NCBI GenBank assembly: GCA_017619755.1
Contig: JAFZRU010000047.1
Location: 1 to 64,000 of the forward strand
Length of the DNA: 64,000 nucleotides
Source of the DNA: Prevotella sp.
GTDB taxonomy: Bacteria > Bacteroidota > Bacteroidia > Bacteroidales > Bacteroidaceae
Reading direction: 5' to 3'
How positions within the stretch are numbered: the stretch's first letter is position 1; every line of letters begins with the position of its first letter. Made by a program: the position numbers and the translations under genes. This document shows positions 16,405-24,139 of the stretch, piece by piece. The notes below the pieces were generated by a model, which was given only the letters and a program-made list of their open reading frames with translations, was not told the DNA's origin and made no database searches.

Positions 16405-16555
16405 AACTGACACTAAATAAAGTTTATAAATGAGGTCTGAAACTTAAAATCATTTCGATGAATTATACGAGATTTTTTAACACGAATAACCACGAATTAT
16501 TCATTAATTCCTTGGTTTCCAAAATTATATGATTAATTATATGGTAATTATATGT
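16405..16555. repeat. AT-rich intergenic repeat, copy B
   Basis: Shares the ordered blocks AACTGACACTAAATAA, AACACGAAT, CACGAATTATTCATTAATTC and ATTAATTATATGGTAATTAT with 9937-10050. It fills most of the gap between the TolC and HlyD genes and may separate or tune their expression. Confidence 0.65.
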
Positions 16556-16598
16556 GAAAAATCAACGTATGGAATTATCATAAATAGTCTAAACAATT

Positions 16599-17579
16599 AT
16601 GAAAAAGATATTCGCACTGGCAAGCCTGACACTGATGGTGGCCGCTTGCGGAAACAAAGAAAAGGAATATGATGCCACCGGCATCTTCGAGGCCACGGAG
16701 GTCACCGTCTCCGCTAAATCGACGGGCGAGTTGAAGTTCTTCGATGTCGTGGAGGGAGGAGAGGTGGAAAACGGACATGTCGTGGGGCGCATCGACGCCT
16801 ATCAGTTGCAATTAAAAAAAGAGCAGCTTGAGACCTCACGAGGGCAGTTGGCTGCCAACAAGAAGCAACTTTCTTCTTCGAGGAAGGCCACTGACAGTCG
16901 GCAGCTCGACCTCGAAAAGCAACTGTCGTCCATCAGCCAGCAAATCGCCAATGCACAGCGCGAGCGTCAGCGTTTCAGCGAATTGGTGAGAGACGGCGCC
17001 GTGCCGCGCAAGCAACTCGATGACATCAACTACCAGATCAAGGTGCTGGAGAAACAGTTGGAAGCCACTCGCGAACAGATACGCAGCAACAACGTTAGTC
17101 TCTCGGAACAGAGTGCAAGCATCGGAGCACAGATGGAGGGCATCGACGCCCAGGCTGCCGGCTTGGAGGCGCAGATACGCCAAATCGACGACCAGATAGC
17201 CAACACCGAGGTGGTGGCGCCCTTGACAGGCACCGTCTTGGAAAAATACGTCGAGCTGGGGGAGTTCGTCACCACGGGCAAGCCGTTGTTCAAAATGGCC
17301 GACACAAAAAATATGTTCATAAGGGCATACGTCACCTCCGCACAGCTCCAGGAGGTCAAGGTGGGGCAGCAGGTGAAGGTGTTCGCAGACTATGGCAACG
17401 GGCAGAAGAAGGAGTATGATGGCATGGTATCGTGGATTTCATCACGCTCGGAGTTCACCCCAAAGACCATCCTCACCGATGACGAGCGTGCCGACTTGGT
17501 GTATGCGGTGAAGGTGGCCGTCAAGAACGATGGTTTTGTCAAAATCGGCATGTACGGAGAAGTGAAGTTCAATAAATGA
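16599..17579 (+). CDS. HlyD-family membrane-fusion lipoprotein of ABC exporter
   Basis: A 326-residue periplasmic adaptor. The lipoprotein signal is MKKIFALASLTLMVAAC. The biotinyl-lipoyl halves are ATEVTVSAKSTGELKFFDVV near 30-50 and VVAPLTGTVLEKYVELGEF near 205-225, separated by a long coiled coil (about 70-200, rich in Q, E, R and K) that contacts the TolC channel. A beta-barrel follows (KNMFIRAYVTSAQLQEVKVG). It is the YbhG/EmrA-like adaptor type that pairs with ABC-2 transporters. The next gene starts 13 bases later. Confidence 0.93.
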   Translation: MKKIFALASLTLMVAACGNKEKEYDATGIFEATEVTVSAKSTGELKFFDVVEGGEVENGHVVGRIDAYQLQLKKEQLETSRGQLAANKKQLSSSRKATDSRQLDLEKQLSSISQQIANAQRERQRFSELVRDGAVPRKQLDDINYQIKVLEKQLEATREQIRSNNVSLSEQSASIGAQMEGIDAQAAGLEAQIRQIDDQIANTEVVAPLTGTVLEKYVELGEFVTTGKPLFKMADTKNMFIRAYVTSAQLQEVKVGQQVKVFADYGNGQKKEYDGMVSWISSRSEFTPKTILTDDERADLVYAVKVAVKNDGFVKIGMYGEVKFNK

Positions 17580-17592
17580 TGAAAGAAAAAAT

Positions 17593-19053
17593 ATGAACGC
17601 CATAGAGGTTAAGAACATCAGCAAGTCTTACGGCAAGGTGAAAGCCCTCGACGACGTGTCGTTCTGCGTTGGCAAGGGAGAACTATTCGGGTTGATTGGT
17701 CCGGACGGTGCTGGGAAGACCTCGATGTATCGCATCCTCTGCTCGCTCCTCCTGCCGCAGTCGGGAACCGCCAAGGTGGAGGGCTTCGACGTGGTGGGTC
17801 AGATGACGGAAATCAGGAAGCGCGTGGGGTACATGCCCGGCAAGTTCTCGCTTTACCAGGACCTGACCGTGGAGGAGAACCTGAAATTCTTCGCCACACT
17901 CTTCGGCACCACCATTGAAGAGGGCTACGACAGCATCAAGGCCATCTATTCACAGATAGAGCGGTTCAAAAACCGCAGGGCGGGGGCGCTCTCCGGTGGC
18001 ATGAAACAAAAACTGGCTCTTTCCTGCGCCCTCGTACACCAGCCAAGTGTGCTTTTCCTCGACGAACCGACGACGGGCGTTGACCCCGTGAGCCGGAAGG
18101 AGTTCTGGGAGATGCTTGCCTTGCTGAAAGAGCGGGGCCTCACCATCATGGCCTCCACACCCTATTTGGACGAGGTGCGCCGCTGCGAGCGCGTGGCCTT
18201 CCTCGACCATGGCAGGATACGCGGCATCGACACGCCGGAGGTGGTTCTCGAACAATTCAAAGACATCTTCAATCCGCTGGGCATCGAGCGCGAGAAGGCT
18301 GCGGAGGCCATGGACGAGAACGTCATCGAGGTGGAGCACTTGGTAAAGGCTTTCGGCTCGTTCCATGCCGTTGACGACATTTCGTTCACCGTGAAGAAAG
18401 GTGAGATTTTCGGTTTCCTTGGAGCCAACGGCGCGGGCAAGACCACCGCCATGCACATGCTGACCGGCCTCCACCAACCCACAAGCGGCACGGGGCGCGT
18501 GGTGGGCTATGACATCCGCACGGAGTATGAGCAAGTCAAAAAGCACATCGGCTACATGTCGCAGAAATTCTCACTCTACGAGGACCTCACCGTCGCCGAG
18601 AACATCCGGCTCTTCGCCGGCATCTACGGCATGAATGACAAGGTGATCGCACGGAAAACCGACGAACTCTTGGAGCGTCTGCACTTCGCCGACCATAAGA
18701 ACACCCTCGTGGCGTCCCTCCCGTTGGGCTGGAAACAGAAACTGGCATTCTCCGTGAGCATCTTCCACGAGCCAGGGGTGGTGTTTCTCGACGAACCCAC
18801 CGGAGGGGTGGACCCCGCCACCCGCCGACAGTTCTGGGAACTCATCTACGACGCCGCCGAGCGTGGCATCACCGTCTTCGTCACCACACACTACATGGAC
18901 GAGGCAGAATACTGCGACCGCATCTCCATCATGGTGGACGGCAAGATCAAGGCCATCGGCACCCCCGACGAACTGAAACACAAATTCCACCAACCCGACA
19001 TGGACCATGTGTTCACCCACTTGGCGCGGCAAGCGACGAGGAAGGAGGGGTGA
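17593..19053 (+). CDS. Tandem ABC-transporter ATPase (two nucleotide-binding domains)
   Basis: A 486-residue cytosolic protein with two ATPase domains, YbhF-like. Domain 1 (about 1-230): Walker A GPDGAGKTS, signature LSGGMKQKL, Walker B VLFLDEPTTGVDP. Domain 2 (about 245-480): Walker A GANGAGKTT, Walker B VVFLDEPTGGVDP, and a signature that reads LPLGWKQKL instead of LSGG. That degenerate signature is usual in YbhF-type proteins. It powers export through the two ABC-2 permeases that follow. The gap of 99 bases to the first permease contains a short tandem repeat. Confidence 0.94.
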   Translation: MNAIEVKNISKSYGKVKALDDVSFCVGKGELFGLIGPDGAGKTSMYRILCSLLLPQSGTAKVEGFDVVGQMTEIRKRVGYMPGKFSLYQDLTVEENLKFFATLFGTTIEEGYDSIKAIYSQIERFKNRRAGALSGGMKQKLALSCALVHQPSVLFLDEPTTGVDPVSRKEFWEMLALLKERGLTIMASTPYLDEVRRCERVAFLDHGRIRGIDTPEVVLEQFKDIFNPLGIEREKAAEAMDENVIEVEHLVKAFGSFHAVDDISFTVKKGEIFGFLGANGAGKTTAMHMLTGLHQPTSGTGRVVGYDIRTEYEQVKKHIGYMSQKFSLYEDLTVAENIRLFAGIYGMNDKVIARKTDELLERLHFADHKNTLVASLPLGWKQKLAFSVSIFHEPGVVFLDEPTGGVDPATRRQFWELIYDAAERGITVFVTTHYMDEAEYCDRISIMVDGKIKAIGTPDELKHKFHQPDMDHVFTHLARQATRKEG

Positions 19054-19083
19054 TTTCCGGGATGAAGGGATGGCGGAAAGCCG

Positions 19084-19131
19084 GAATCACGGAATGACGG
19101 AATAACGGAATAACGTAATAACGAAATAACG
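19084..19131 (+). repeat. 8-base tandem repeat, six copies
   Basis: GAATCACG, GAATGACG, GAATAACG, GAATAACG, TAATAACG, AAATAACG in direct succession, preceded by related sequence (GGAAAGCC). It lies between the ATPase and permease genes, 22 bases before the permease ATG. Confidence 0.8.
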
Positions 19132-19152
19132 AAAAACCTCAAAAAAACCACC

Positions 19153-20208
19153 ATGCATCATTTCCACAGCTTTGTCATCAAGGAGGCGAAGCACATCCTG
19201 CGCGACAAGCGGACGATGCTGATACTTTTCGGCATGCCGTTGGTGCTGATGCTGCTTTTCGGCTTCGCCATCACCAACGACGTGAGGAACGTGCGCACGG
19301 TGGTGGTGACAGCCAATGCCGACCACGCCACCCGGCAGGCTGTGGAAAAACTCTCGCAGTCGGAGTATTTCACCATCGTCAAGACCGTCGCCACGCCAAA
19401 GGAAGCCGAGAGTGTCATCAGGAACCAGAAAGCCGACATGGCCGTGGTCTTCGGGCAGCAGTTTGCATCGAAACGCGGCGTGCAGTTCATCGTCGATGGC
19501 GCCGACCCCAATATGGCTCAACAGTGGACGAATTACGCCACTCAAGTGCTGCTGAACCCTTCCAGCGGCCTCGTCAACGCGAAGATGCTCTACAACCCGC
19601 AGATGAAATCGGCCTACAATTTCGTGCCGGCCATCATGGGCATGCTCTTGATGCTTGTCTGCGCCATGATGACCTCTATCAGCATCGTACGTGAGAAGGA
19701 GAGAGGCACGATGGAGGTGTTGTTGGTCTCGCCCGTCAAACCACTGATGATCATCGTCGCCAAGGCGGTGCCTTATTTGGTGCTGGCATTCACCATCCTC
19801 GTCGTCATCCTGCTCATGGCACGCTTTGTGTTAGGCGTTCCGCTCGTTGGCTCGCTCTTCTGGATATTCGTCATCTCCACCATCTACATCCTGCTGGCCC
19901 TGTCATTGGGACTGCTCGTTTCCAATATGGCGGAGACACAATTGGTGGCCCTGCTCATATCGGCCATGGTGATGCTCATGCCCATCGTTATGCTCTCCGG
20001 TATGATATTTCCCGTGGAGTCAATGCCGCGAATCCTGCAGTGGCTCTCGGCCATCGTACCCACCCGATACTACATCTCCGCCATGCGCAAGTTGATGATC
20101 ATGGGCGTGGGGGTTGACCAAGTGCTGTTCGAACTCACCGTGCTTACGGGTATGCTCGTCGCATTGCTCTTGCTGTCTCTCGCAACATTTAACAAAAGAT
20201 TGGAGTAA
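19153..20208 (+). CDS. ABC-2 type permease 1
   Basis: A 351-residue inner-membrane protein. One N-terminal membrane segment (TMLILFGMPLVLMLLFGFAI) leads into a periplasmic domain (about 45-165), followed by five membrane segments between about 175 and 350, the YhhJ/YbhS plan. EKERGTMEVLLVSPV near 183-197 is the usual ABC-2 signature that touches the ATPase. It forms a heterodimer with the product of the next gene, whose ATG lies 6 bases after this stop. Confidence 0.93.
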   Translation: MHHFHSFVIKEAKHILRDKRTMLILFGMPLVLMLLFGFAITNDVRNVRTVVVTANADHATRQAVEKLSQSEYFTIVKTVATPKEAESVIRNQKADMAVVFGQQFASKRGVQFIVDGADPNMAQQWTNYATQVLLNPSSGLVNAKMLYNPQMKSAYNFVPAIMGMLLMLVCAMMTSISIVREKERGTMEVLLVSPVKPLMIIVAKAVPYLVLAFTILVVILLMARFVLGVPLVGSLFWIFVISTIYILLALSLGLLVSNMAETQLVALLISAMVMLMPIVMLSGMIFPVESMPRILQWLSAIVPTRYYISAMRKLMIMGVGVDQVLFELTVLTGMLVALLLLSLATFNKRLE

Positions 20209-20213
20209 GCCGT

Positions 20214-21299
20214 ATGACACTGAAATATCTCATTTGGAAGGAGTTCACGCAAATTCGACGCAATCCGTTCCTGCCTCGTCTCATCGTTGTCTTTCCCATC
20301 ATGGTCATGTGCGTCATGCCGTGGGTGATGAACATGGAGGTGAAGAACGTCGTCGTGGATGTGGTCGATCTCGACCGTTCCACTCAGTCGCAGCGGCTTG
20401 TCCACGACATCGAGCACAACAGCTATTTCATCTTCCACGGCCAAAAATCTACTTACGCCGAGGCCCTGAGGGACATTGAGCACACCGAAGCCGACGTGGT
20501 GCTGGTCATACCGCAGGACTACTCCAAAGACCTTGCCAAGGGACTTCAACCCCAGGTGTTGATAGCGGCCAATGCCGTCAACGGCACCAAGGGGAGCATT
20601 GGCACGGCCTATCTAAGCCAGATCGTGACAGCCAACGCCAATCCCGGTGCCGCAGCCATCCAAGCGAAGCTGTCCACCTTATATTTATATAACAAGCATC
20701 TGAATTTCAAGTTGTTCATGATACCGGCCCTCTTCGCCATCGTGATGATGCTGATGACGGGTTTCCTGCCGGCGCTGAACATCGTGGGGGAGAAGGAGAG
20801 AGGCACCATCGAGCAAATCAACGTCACGCCAGTCTCGAAATGGAGTTTCATACTCGCCAAACTCATCCCTTATTGGGTCATGGCCTTGTTTGTCATCACC
20901 GTCTGCCTCTTCTTGGCTTGGCTCGTCTATGGCATCACCCCCGTGGGGCCGCTGTGGCTCATCTACTTGTTGGCGATGCTCTTGGCCATGTTCTTCTCGT
21001 CCTTGGGCCTCATCGTTTCCAATTACTCCGACACCATGCAGCAGGCCGTCTTCGTGATATGGTTTTTCGTGGTCATCCTGCTTCTGCTCTCTGGCCTCTT
21101 CACTCCTACGCGCTCCATGCCCTCGTGGTCGTATCTCACGACGTACGTCAACCCCGTATGCTATTTCATCGAGGCCGTGCGAACCGTCTTTGTCAGGGGT
21201 GGCGACTGGCAAAGCATCTGGCGTCAGGTGCTCGCCCTCATGGGCATCGGCCTTTTCATGGGCTGCTGGGCCGTGCAGAGTTATAAGAAAAACGACTGA
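20214..21299 (+). CDS. ABC-2 type permease 2
   Basis: A 361-residue partner of the preceding permease, YbhR-like. It has the same plan: an N-terminal membrane segment (LIVVFPIMVMCVMPWVMNME), a periplasmic domain, EKERGTIEQINVTPVSKW near 185-202, and five C-terminal membrane segments. It is the last gene of the efflux operon. The substrate cannot be told from sequence; relatives move drugs, bile salts or lipids. The convergent LytTR gene ends 11 bases away, with no obvious terminator in between. Confidence 0.93.
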   Translation: MTLKYLIWKEFTQIRRNPFLPRLIVVFPIMVMCVMPWVMNMEVKNVVVDVVDLDRSTQSQRLVHDIEHNSYFIFHGQKSTYAEALRDIEHTEADVVLVIPQDYSKDLAKGLQPQVLIAANAVNGTKGSIGTAYLSQIVTANANPGAAAIQAKLSTLYLYNKHLNFKLFMIPALFAIVMMLMTGFLPALNIVGEKERGTIEQINVTPVSKWSFILAKLIPYWVMALFVITVCLFLAWLVYGITPVGPLWLIYLLAMLLAMFFSSLGLIVSNYSDTMQQAVFVIWFFVVILLLLSGLFTPTRSMPSWSYLTTYVNPVCYFIEAVRTVFVRGGDWQSIWRQVLALMGIGLFMGCWAVQSYKKND

Positions 21300-21309
21300 T
21301 GCCTTGCAC

Positions 21310-22197
21310 TCACTTGTCTTTGATGGCTTTCTTCAGTCCGGCCATGTTGCTGCGGGAAACGGGAATGGTTTCGTGGCTGTGCTTGATGAGCAACTGCATG
21401 GTGCCGGAGTGGGAGATGATTTGCTCCACCTGTTCGAGGTTGACGAGGAAGGCGCGGTGGCAGCGGACAATCATCGGGTAGTTGTCAAGGTCGTTTTCCA
21501 TCTGCTTGGAAGTGGCGCGTAGCAAGTCGGAATGCACCTTGCCGTCCTTGTTTTGATACACTTTCACGTAGTTGCCCACAGCCTCAATGTACAGGAGGTC
21601 GGAAATCTGTAGCGTAACCGACTCGTTGGTGGTGCCGGTCAAGGTGACTGTTTCAGGCTGTTGGACGACGGGTGAGGGCTTGGGCTGCATATTTTTCAGT
21701 TGTTCGTTCAACATCCGTGTTTCCTCCAACTCCGAGGCCAAGTATTTACTTCTGAACTTGAAACGCCAGTAGAGTCCGATGGCGAAGGAGCAGAAGGCGA
21801 TGATGAGCAGGGTCTCCAAGAAATTGCTCCAAGAAAGCTGGTTCCCCTCCACGCGGTCGCTCAACAAGTAGTGGCGGTAGAGGCAGATCATCAGGGATTC
21901 AAGGACGGTGTTGATGATTTGATAGTAAAGGTTGCGGCGAATGAAATAGTTGATGTCCGGCAGGTTGGGGGTCTTGTTGATGTCGGCCATGCTGCGAGGC
22001 TTCCGTATGAAAAAATTCATCACGACATCGGTCAGAAGGCATACCAAGATGCCGAGAATGAAAATGATCAGCAGGTGTATGTACGCCTGCCACCGCCATG
22101 CCTCAAGGCCGAAAGGCTTGAACACCGCCAAGGCCAGCACCACGAAAAAGGTGCTGATGACACGGATGCGTAGGATGTCTTTTTGCTCGTCTTTCAT
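21310..22197 (-). CDS. LytTR-family membrane-bound regulator
   Basis: A 295-residue protein. Four membrane segments occupy about 10-160 (ISTFFVVLALAVFKPFGLEA, YIHLLIIFILGILVCLLTDV, and two more up to FCSFAIGLYWRF). A short coiled coil follows, and the C-terminal 95 residues are a LytTR DNA-binding domain (SDLLYIEAVGNYVKVYQ, IVRCHRAFLVNLEQVEQI, IPVSRSNMAGLKKAI). A sensor domain in the membrane joined directly to LytTR is common in Bacteroidota and needs no histidine kinase. It is divergent from the LiaF-like gene, its likely target. Confidence 0.88.
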   Translation of the reverse strand: MKDEQKDILRIRVISTFFVVLALAVFKPFGLEAWRWQAYIHLLIIFILGILVCLLTDVVMNFFIRKPRSMADINKTPNLPDINYFIRRNLYYQIINTVLESLMICLYRHYLLSDRVEGNQLSWSNFLETLLIIAFCSFAIGLYWRFKFRSKYLASELEETRMLNEQLKNMQPKPSPVVQQPETVTLTGTTNESVTLQISDLLYIEAVGNYVKVYQNKDGKVHSDLLRATSKQMENDLDNYPMIVRCHRAFLVNLEQVEQIISHSGTMQLLIKHSHETIPVSRSNMAGLKKAIKDK

Positions 22198-22241
22198 AAG
22201 TGAATCGAACCCGTATGGTTTTCGTTTGTCGTTTCGAGCTG

Positions 22242-22362
22242 CAAATATACAAAAGTATTCTGTTTTAATCCCTTCATGACGTTAAAAAGTGATGCTATTC
22301 ATCACAAACCCTTGCAGATTATCCCATAAATTTGTGGTGATGGCGATAGCGTCATAATTTTG
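22242..22362. promoter_or_regulatory. Divergent promoters of the LytTR and LiaF-like genes
   Basis: Leftward: TATATTTG (complement of 22242-22249), 45 bases before the LytTR ATG. Rightward: TTTG (22331-22334), 20-base spacer, TAATTTTG (22355-22362), 44 bases before the LiaF-like ATG. Confidence 0.7.
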
Positions 22363-22406
22363 CACTGGCAATTCATGCCAAAGAAGTGTAATCAAAAAGG
22401 AAAAAT

Positions 22407-22964
22407 ATGACAAGAAGAAAAGTTATCGGAATCATTTTCGTGGTGGCCGCACTGATGAAGCTCGCCGACATGTGGGGAATCGTCAACCTTGACTGGTTGT
22501 GGCGGCAGCCTTTGACAGCCTATTTCGGGCCGTTGCTGATTCTCTACATCGGTGTGGAACTCATCATCAGCAGTTACCAACACAACTCACACCAATGGTT
22601 GAAACGCCCCATTCCGCCCATGGATGAAGGCAAGCGCATCTGCTGTTCCGTGCATTACGGAGGAGACGAGTACGTCTATCGGGGGGAAGTGTTCAAGGGG
22701 GCGCGTCTCGACGCCTTTTGCGGCGGCATACGCTTGGACTTGCGGGAAGCTCTCATCACCGAGGACGAGGAGATAGACATCCACACCTTCATGGGCGGCG
22801 TGGAACTGCTTGTGCCTCAGACGGTGAACGTGTTGGTGAAGAGTCGCAGCTTCATTGGCGGAGTGAGCAATGAGACAGAGAGAAACGCGAAGTCCGACAT
22901 CCCTTGCATCCATGTTGTCGTCAGCAATTTCTTGGGAGGAGTGAGCATCAGGAATGAGAAATAA
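22407..22964 (+). CDS. LiaF-like membrane protein (cell-wall-stress response type)
   Basis: A 185-residue protein. Two N-terminal membrane segments (VIGIIFVVAALMKLADMWGI and LTAYFGPLLILYIGVELIIS) form a DUF5668-like part. The C-terminal half is a LiaF/DUF2154-type beta-helical domain with repeated glycine-rich turns: LDAFCGGIRLDLREALI, IDIHTFMGGVELLVP, SRSFIGGVSNE, VSNFLGGVSIRNE. In Firmicutes LiaF holds back a cell-envelope stress regulator. Here the divergent LytTR gene suggests a similar envelope-stress pair. Confidence 0.82.
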   Translation: MTRRKVIGIIFVVAALMKLADMWGIVNLDWLWRQPLTAYFGPLLILYIGVELIISSYQHNSHQWLKRPIPPMDEGKRICCSVHYGGDEYVYRGEVFKGARLDAFCGGIRLDLREALITEDEEIDIHTFMGGVELLVPQTVNVLVKSRSFIGGVSNETERNAKSDIPCIHVVVSNFLGGVSIRNEK

Positions 22965-23032
22965 AGAACTGGAGATATAATAAATATGTGAAAAACTCCG
23001 GCCCAATGACAAGAATTATCCGAGAAAAGTGC

Positions 23033-23074
23033 TATCTTTGCGGCTAATAATTTAATGGGGGCGACGCCGCCCCC
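23033..23074 (+). promoter_or_regulatory. Promoter and GC-rich leader hairpin of the DUF3667 gene
   Basis: The -7 box TATCTTTG is at 23033-23040. A hairpin GGGGGC-gacgcc-GCCCCC (23057-23074) lies in the 57-base leader before the ATG at 23098 and could hinder ribosome loading. Confidence 0.55.
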
Positions 23075-23097
23075 CGACAACACTATTTCGGACATCG

Positions 23098-24102
23098 ATG
23101 AAAACCATTCGCTATCTTACAGACAAGCATCAGCGTACTGTGTGGCTGCGGGCTTTCCGCATGTGGCAGCGCAGGCCACACGAGGTGGCTCCACTTTCGG
23201 AAGAACTCCATAAATGCTCGACATGTGGAACGGAGTATCAAGGGAATTACTGCCCTCGATGCGGCCAGGCTGCCGCCGTGGGGCGTTTTTCCTTCAAGAA
23301 AGCCTTTTTGCTCTTCTTGGATGTATGGGGGTTGGGCAACCGTGGCATGTTCCGCAGCATACGCGACTTGGCGCTCCGTCCGGGCTATATGATTCGCGAC
23401 TATCTGAGTGGCATGCAGATGGCGTATTTCCCCCCATTCAAGATGTTCTTCCTGCTCACGGCCCTCTCCTTGGTGGTGGAGCATGGCTTCAGTTTTGGCC
23501 TTGATGGGACAGAGAATGAGGAGGCGAATCCCCCAAAGGAGGTGGTCACCGAGATGGAAAAAGAGGATGGAGAATGGGACATGAAACCTAGAGCGGAAGC
23601 GGCAGAGGAAGCTGCGGAGGAGGCTGCAGAGGAAGCGGCAGAGAAACAGGCGGCGGGTTCGACAGGGAAAGTGAGTCTCAAAGAGGAAAATTTTAGGAAG
23701 TCCTTGTCTTGGGCCGCTATGAAGTTTGCCAATACGATGGATGCACTTAGGAAGAAGAACACGGCCATTTTCGCCCTTTTGACGTTGATGCTCTTCTCCT
23801 TGCCTCTTTACATATTCTTCCGCTCCACGCCGGCTATTCCCGACCTCCGTTTTTCGGAGTTCTTTGTGGCTCTTGTCTATACCTCCAATGCCTATAGTAT
23901 CTATTCCATTGCAGGAAACTTGCTGCATTCCGGCATCATCGGTGCCATCGCCGTGCTGATTGTGTTTGTGGCGCTCAAGCAACTGTCGGGCTTCTCCAAG
24001 ATGCGTGTGTTCTGGTACATTGTATTGGCTTCGCTGATTACCCTTGTGGTACTGATTGGCTTGATTTCCACAGGAATCTACATTATCTATCTCCTGTCAT
24101 AG
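23098..24102 (+). CDS. DUF3667 membrane protein with zinc ribbon
   Basis: A 334-residue protein. A four-cysteine zinc ribbon (CSTCGTEYQGNYCPRCGQ) lies near 40-57, followed by the DUF3667 body with FKKAFLLFLDVWGL, IRDLALRPGYMIRDYLSG and YFPPFKMFFLLTALSLV. A charged alanine/glutamate stretch (about 160-190, repeats of EAAEEAAEEA) lies between membrane segments. Four hydrophobic segments end the protein. The family is common in Bacteroidota; its function is unknown. The following gene starts 38 bases later and may be co-transcribed. Confidence 0.85.
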   Translation: MKTIRYLTDKHQRTVWLRAFRMWQRRPHEVAPLSEELHKCSTCGTEYQGNYCPRCGQAAAVGRFSFKKAFLLFLDVWGLGNRGMFRSIRDLALRPGYMIRDYLSGMQMAYFPPFKMFFLLTALSLVVEHGFSFGLDGTENEEANPPKEVVTEMEKEDGEWDMKPRAEAAEEAAEEAAEEAAEKQAAGSTGKVSLKEENFRKSLSWAAMKFANTMDALRKKNTAIFALLTLMLFSLPLYIFFRSTPAIPDLRFSEFFVALVYTSNAYSIYSIAGNLLHSGIIGAIAVLIVFVALKQLSGFSKMRVFWYIVLASLITLVVLIGLISTGIYIIYLLS

Positions 24103-24139
24103 GTGTGTCGTGGACGCCTGAGAGGTCGTAACTCTTTGT

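Noticed and set aside
22203-22220. ATCGAACCC, resembling the T-loop of a tRNA on the minus strand
   Set aside because: No acceptor stem or anticodon arm can be built around it.
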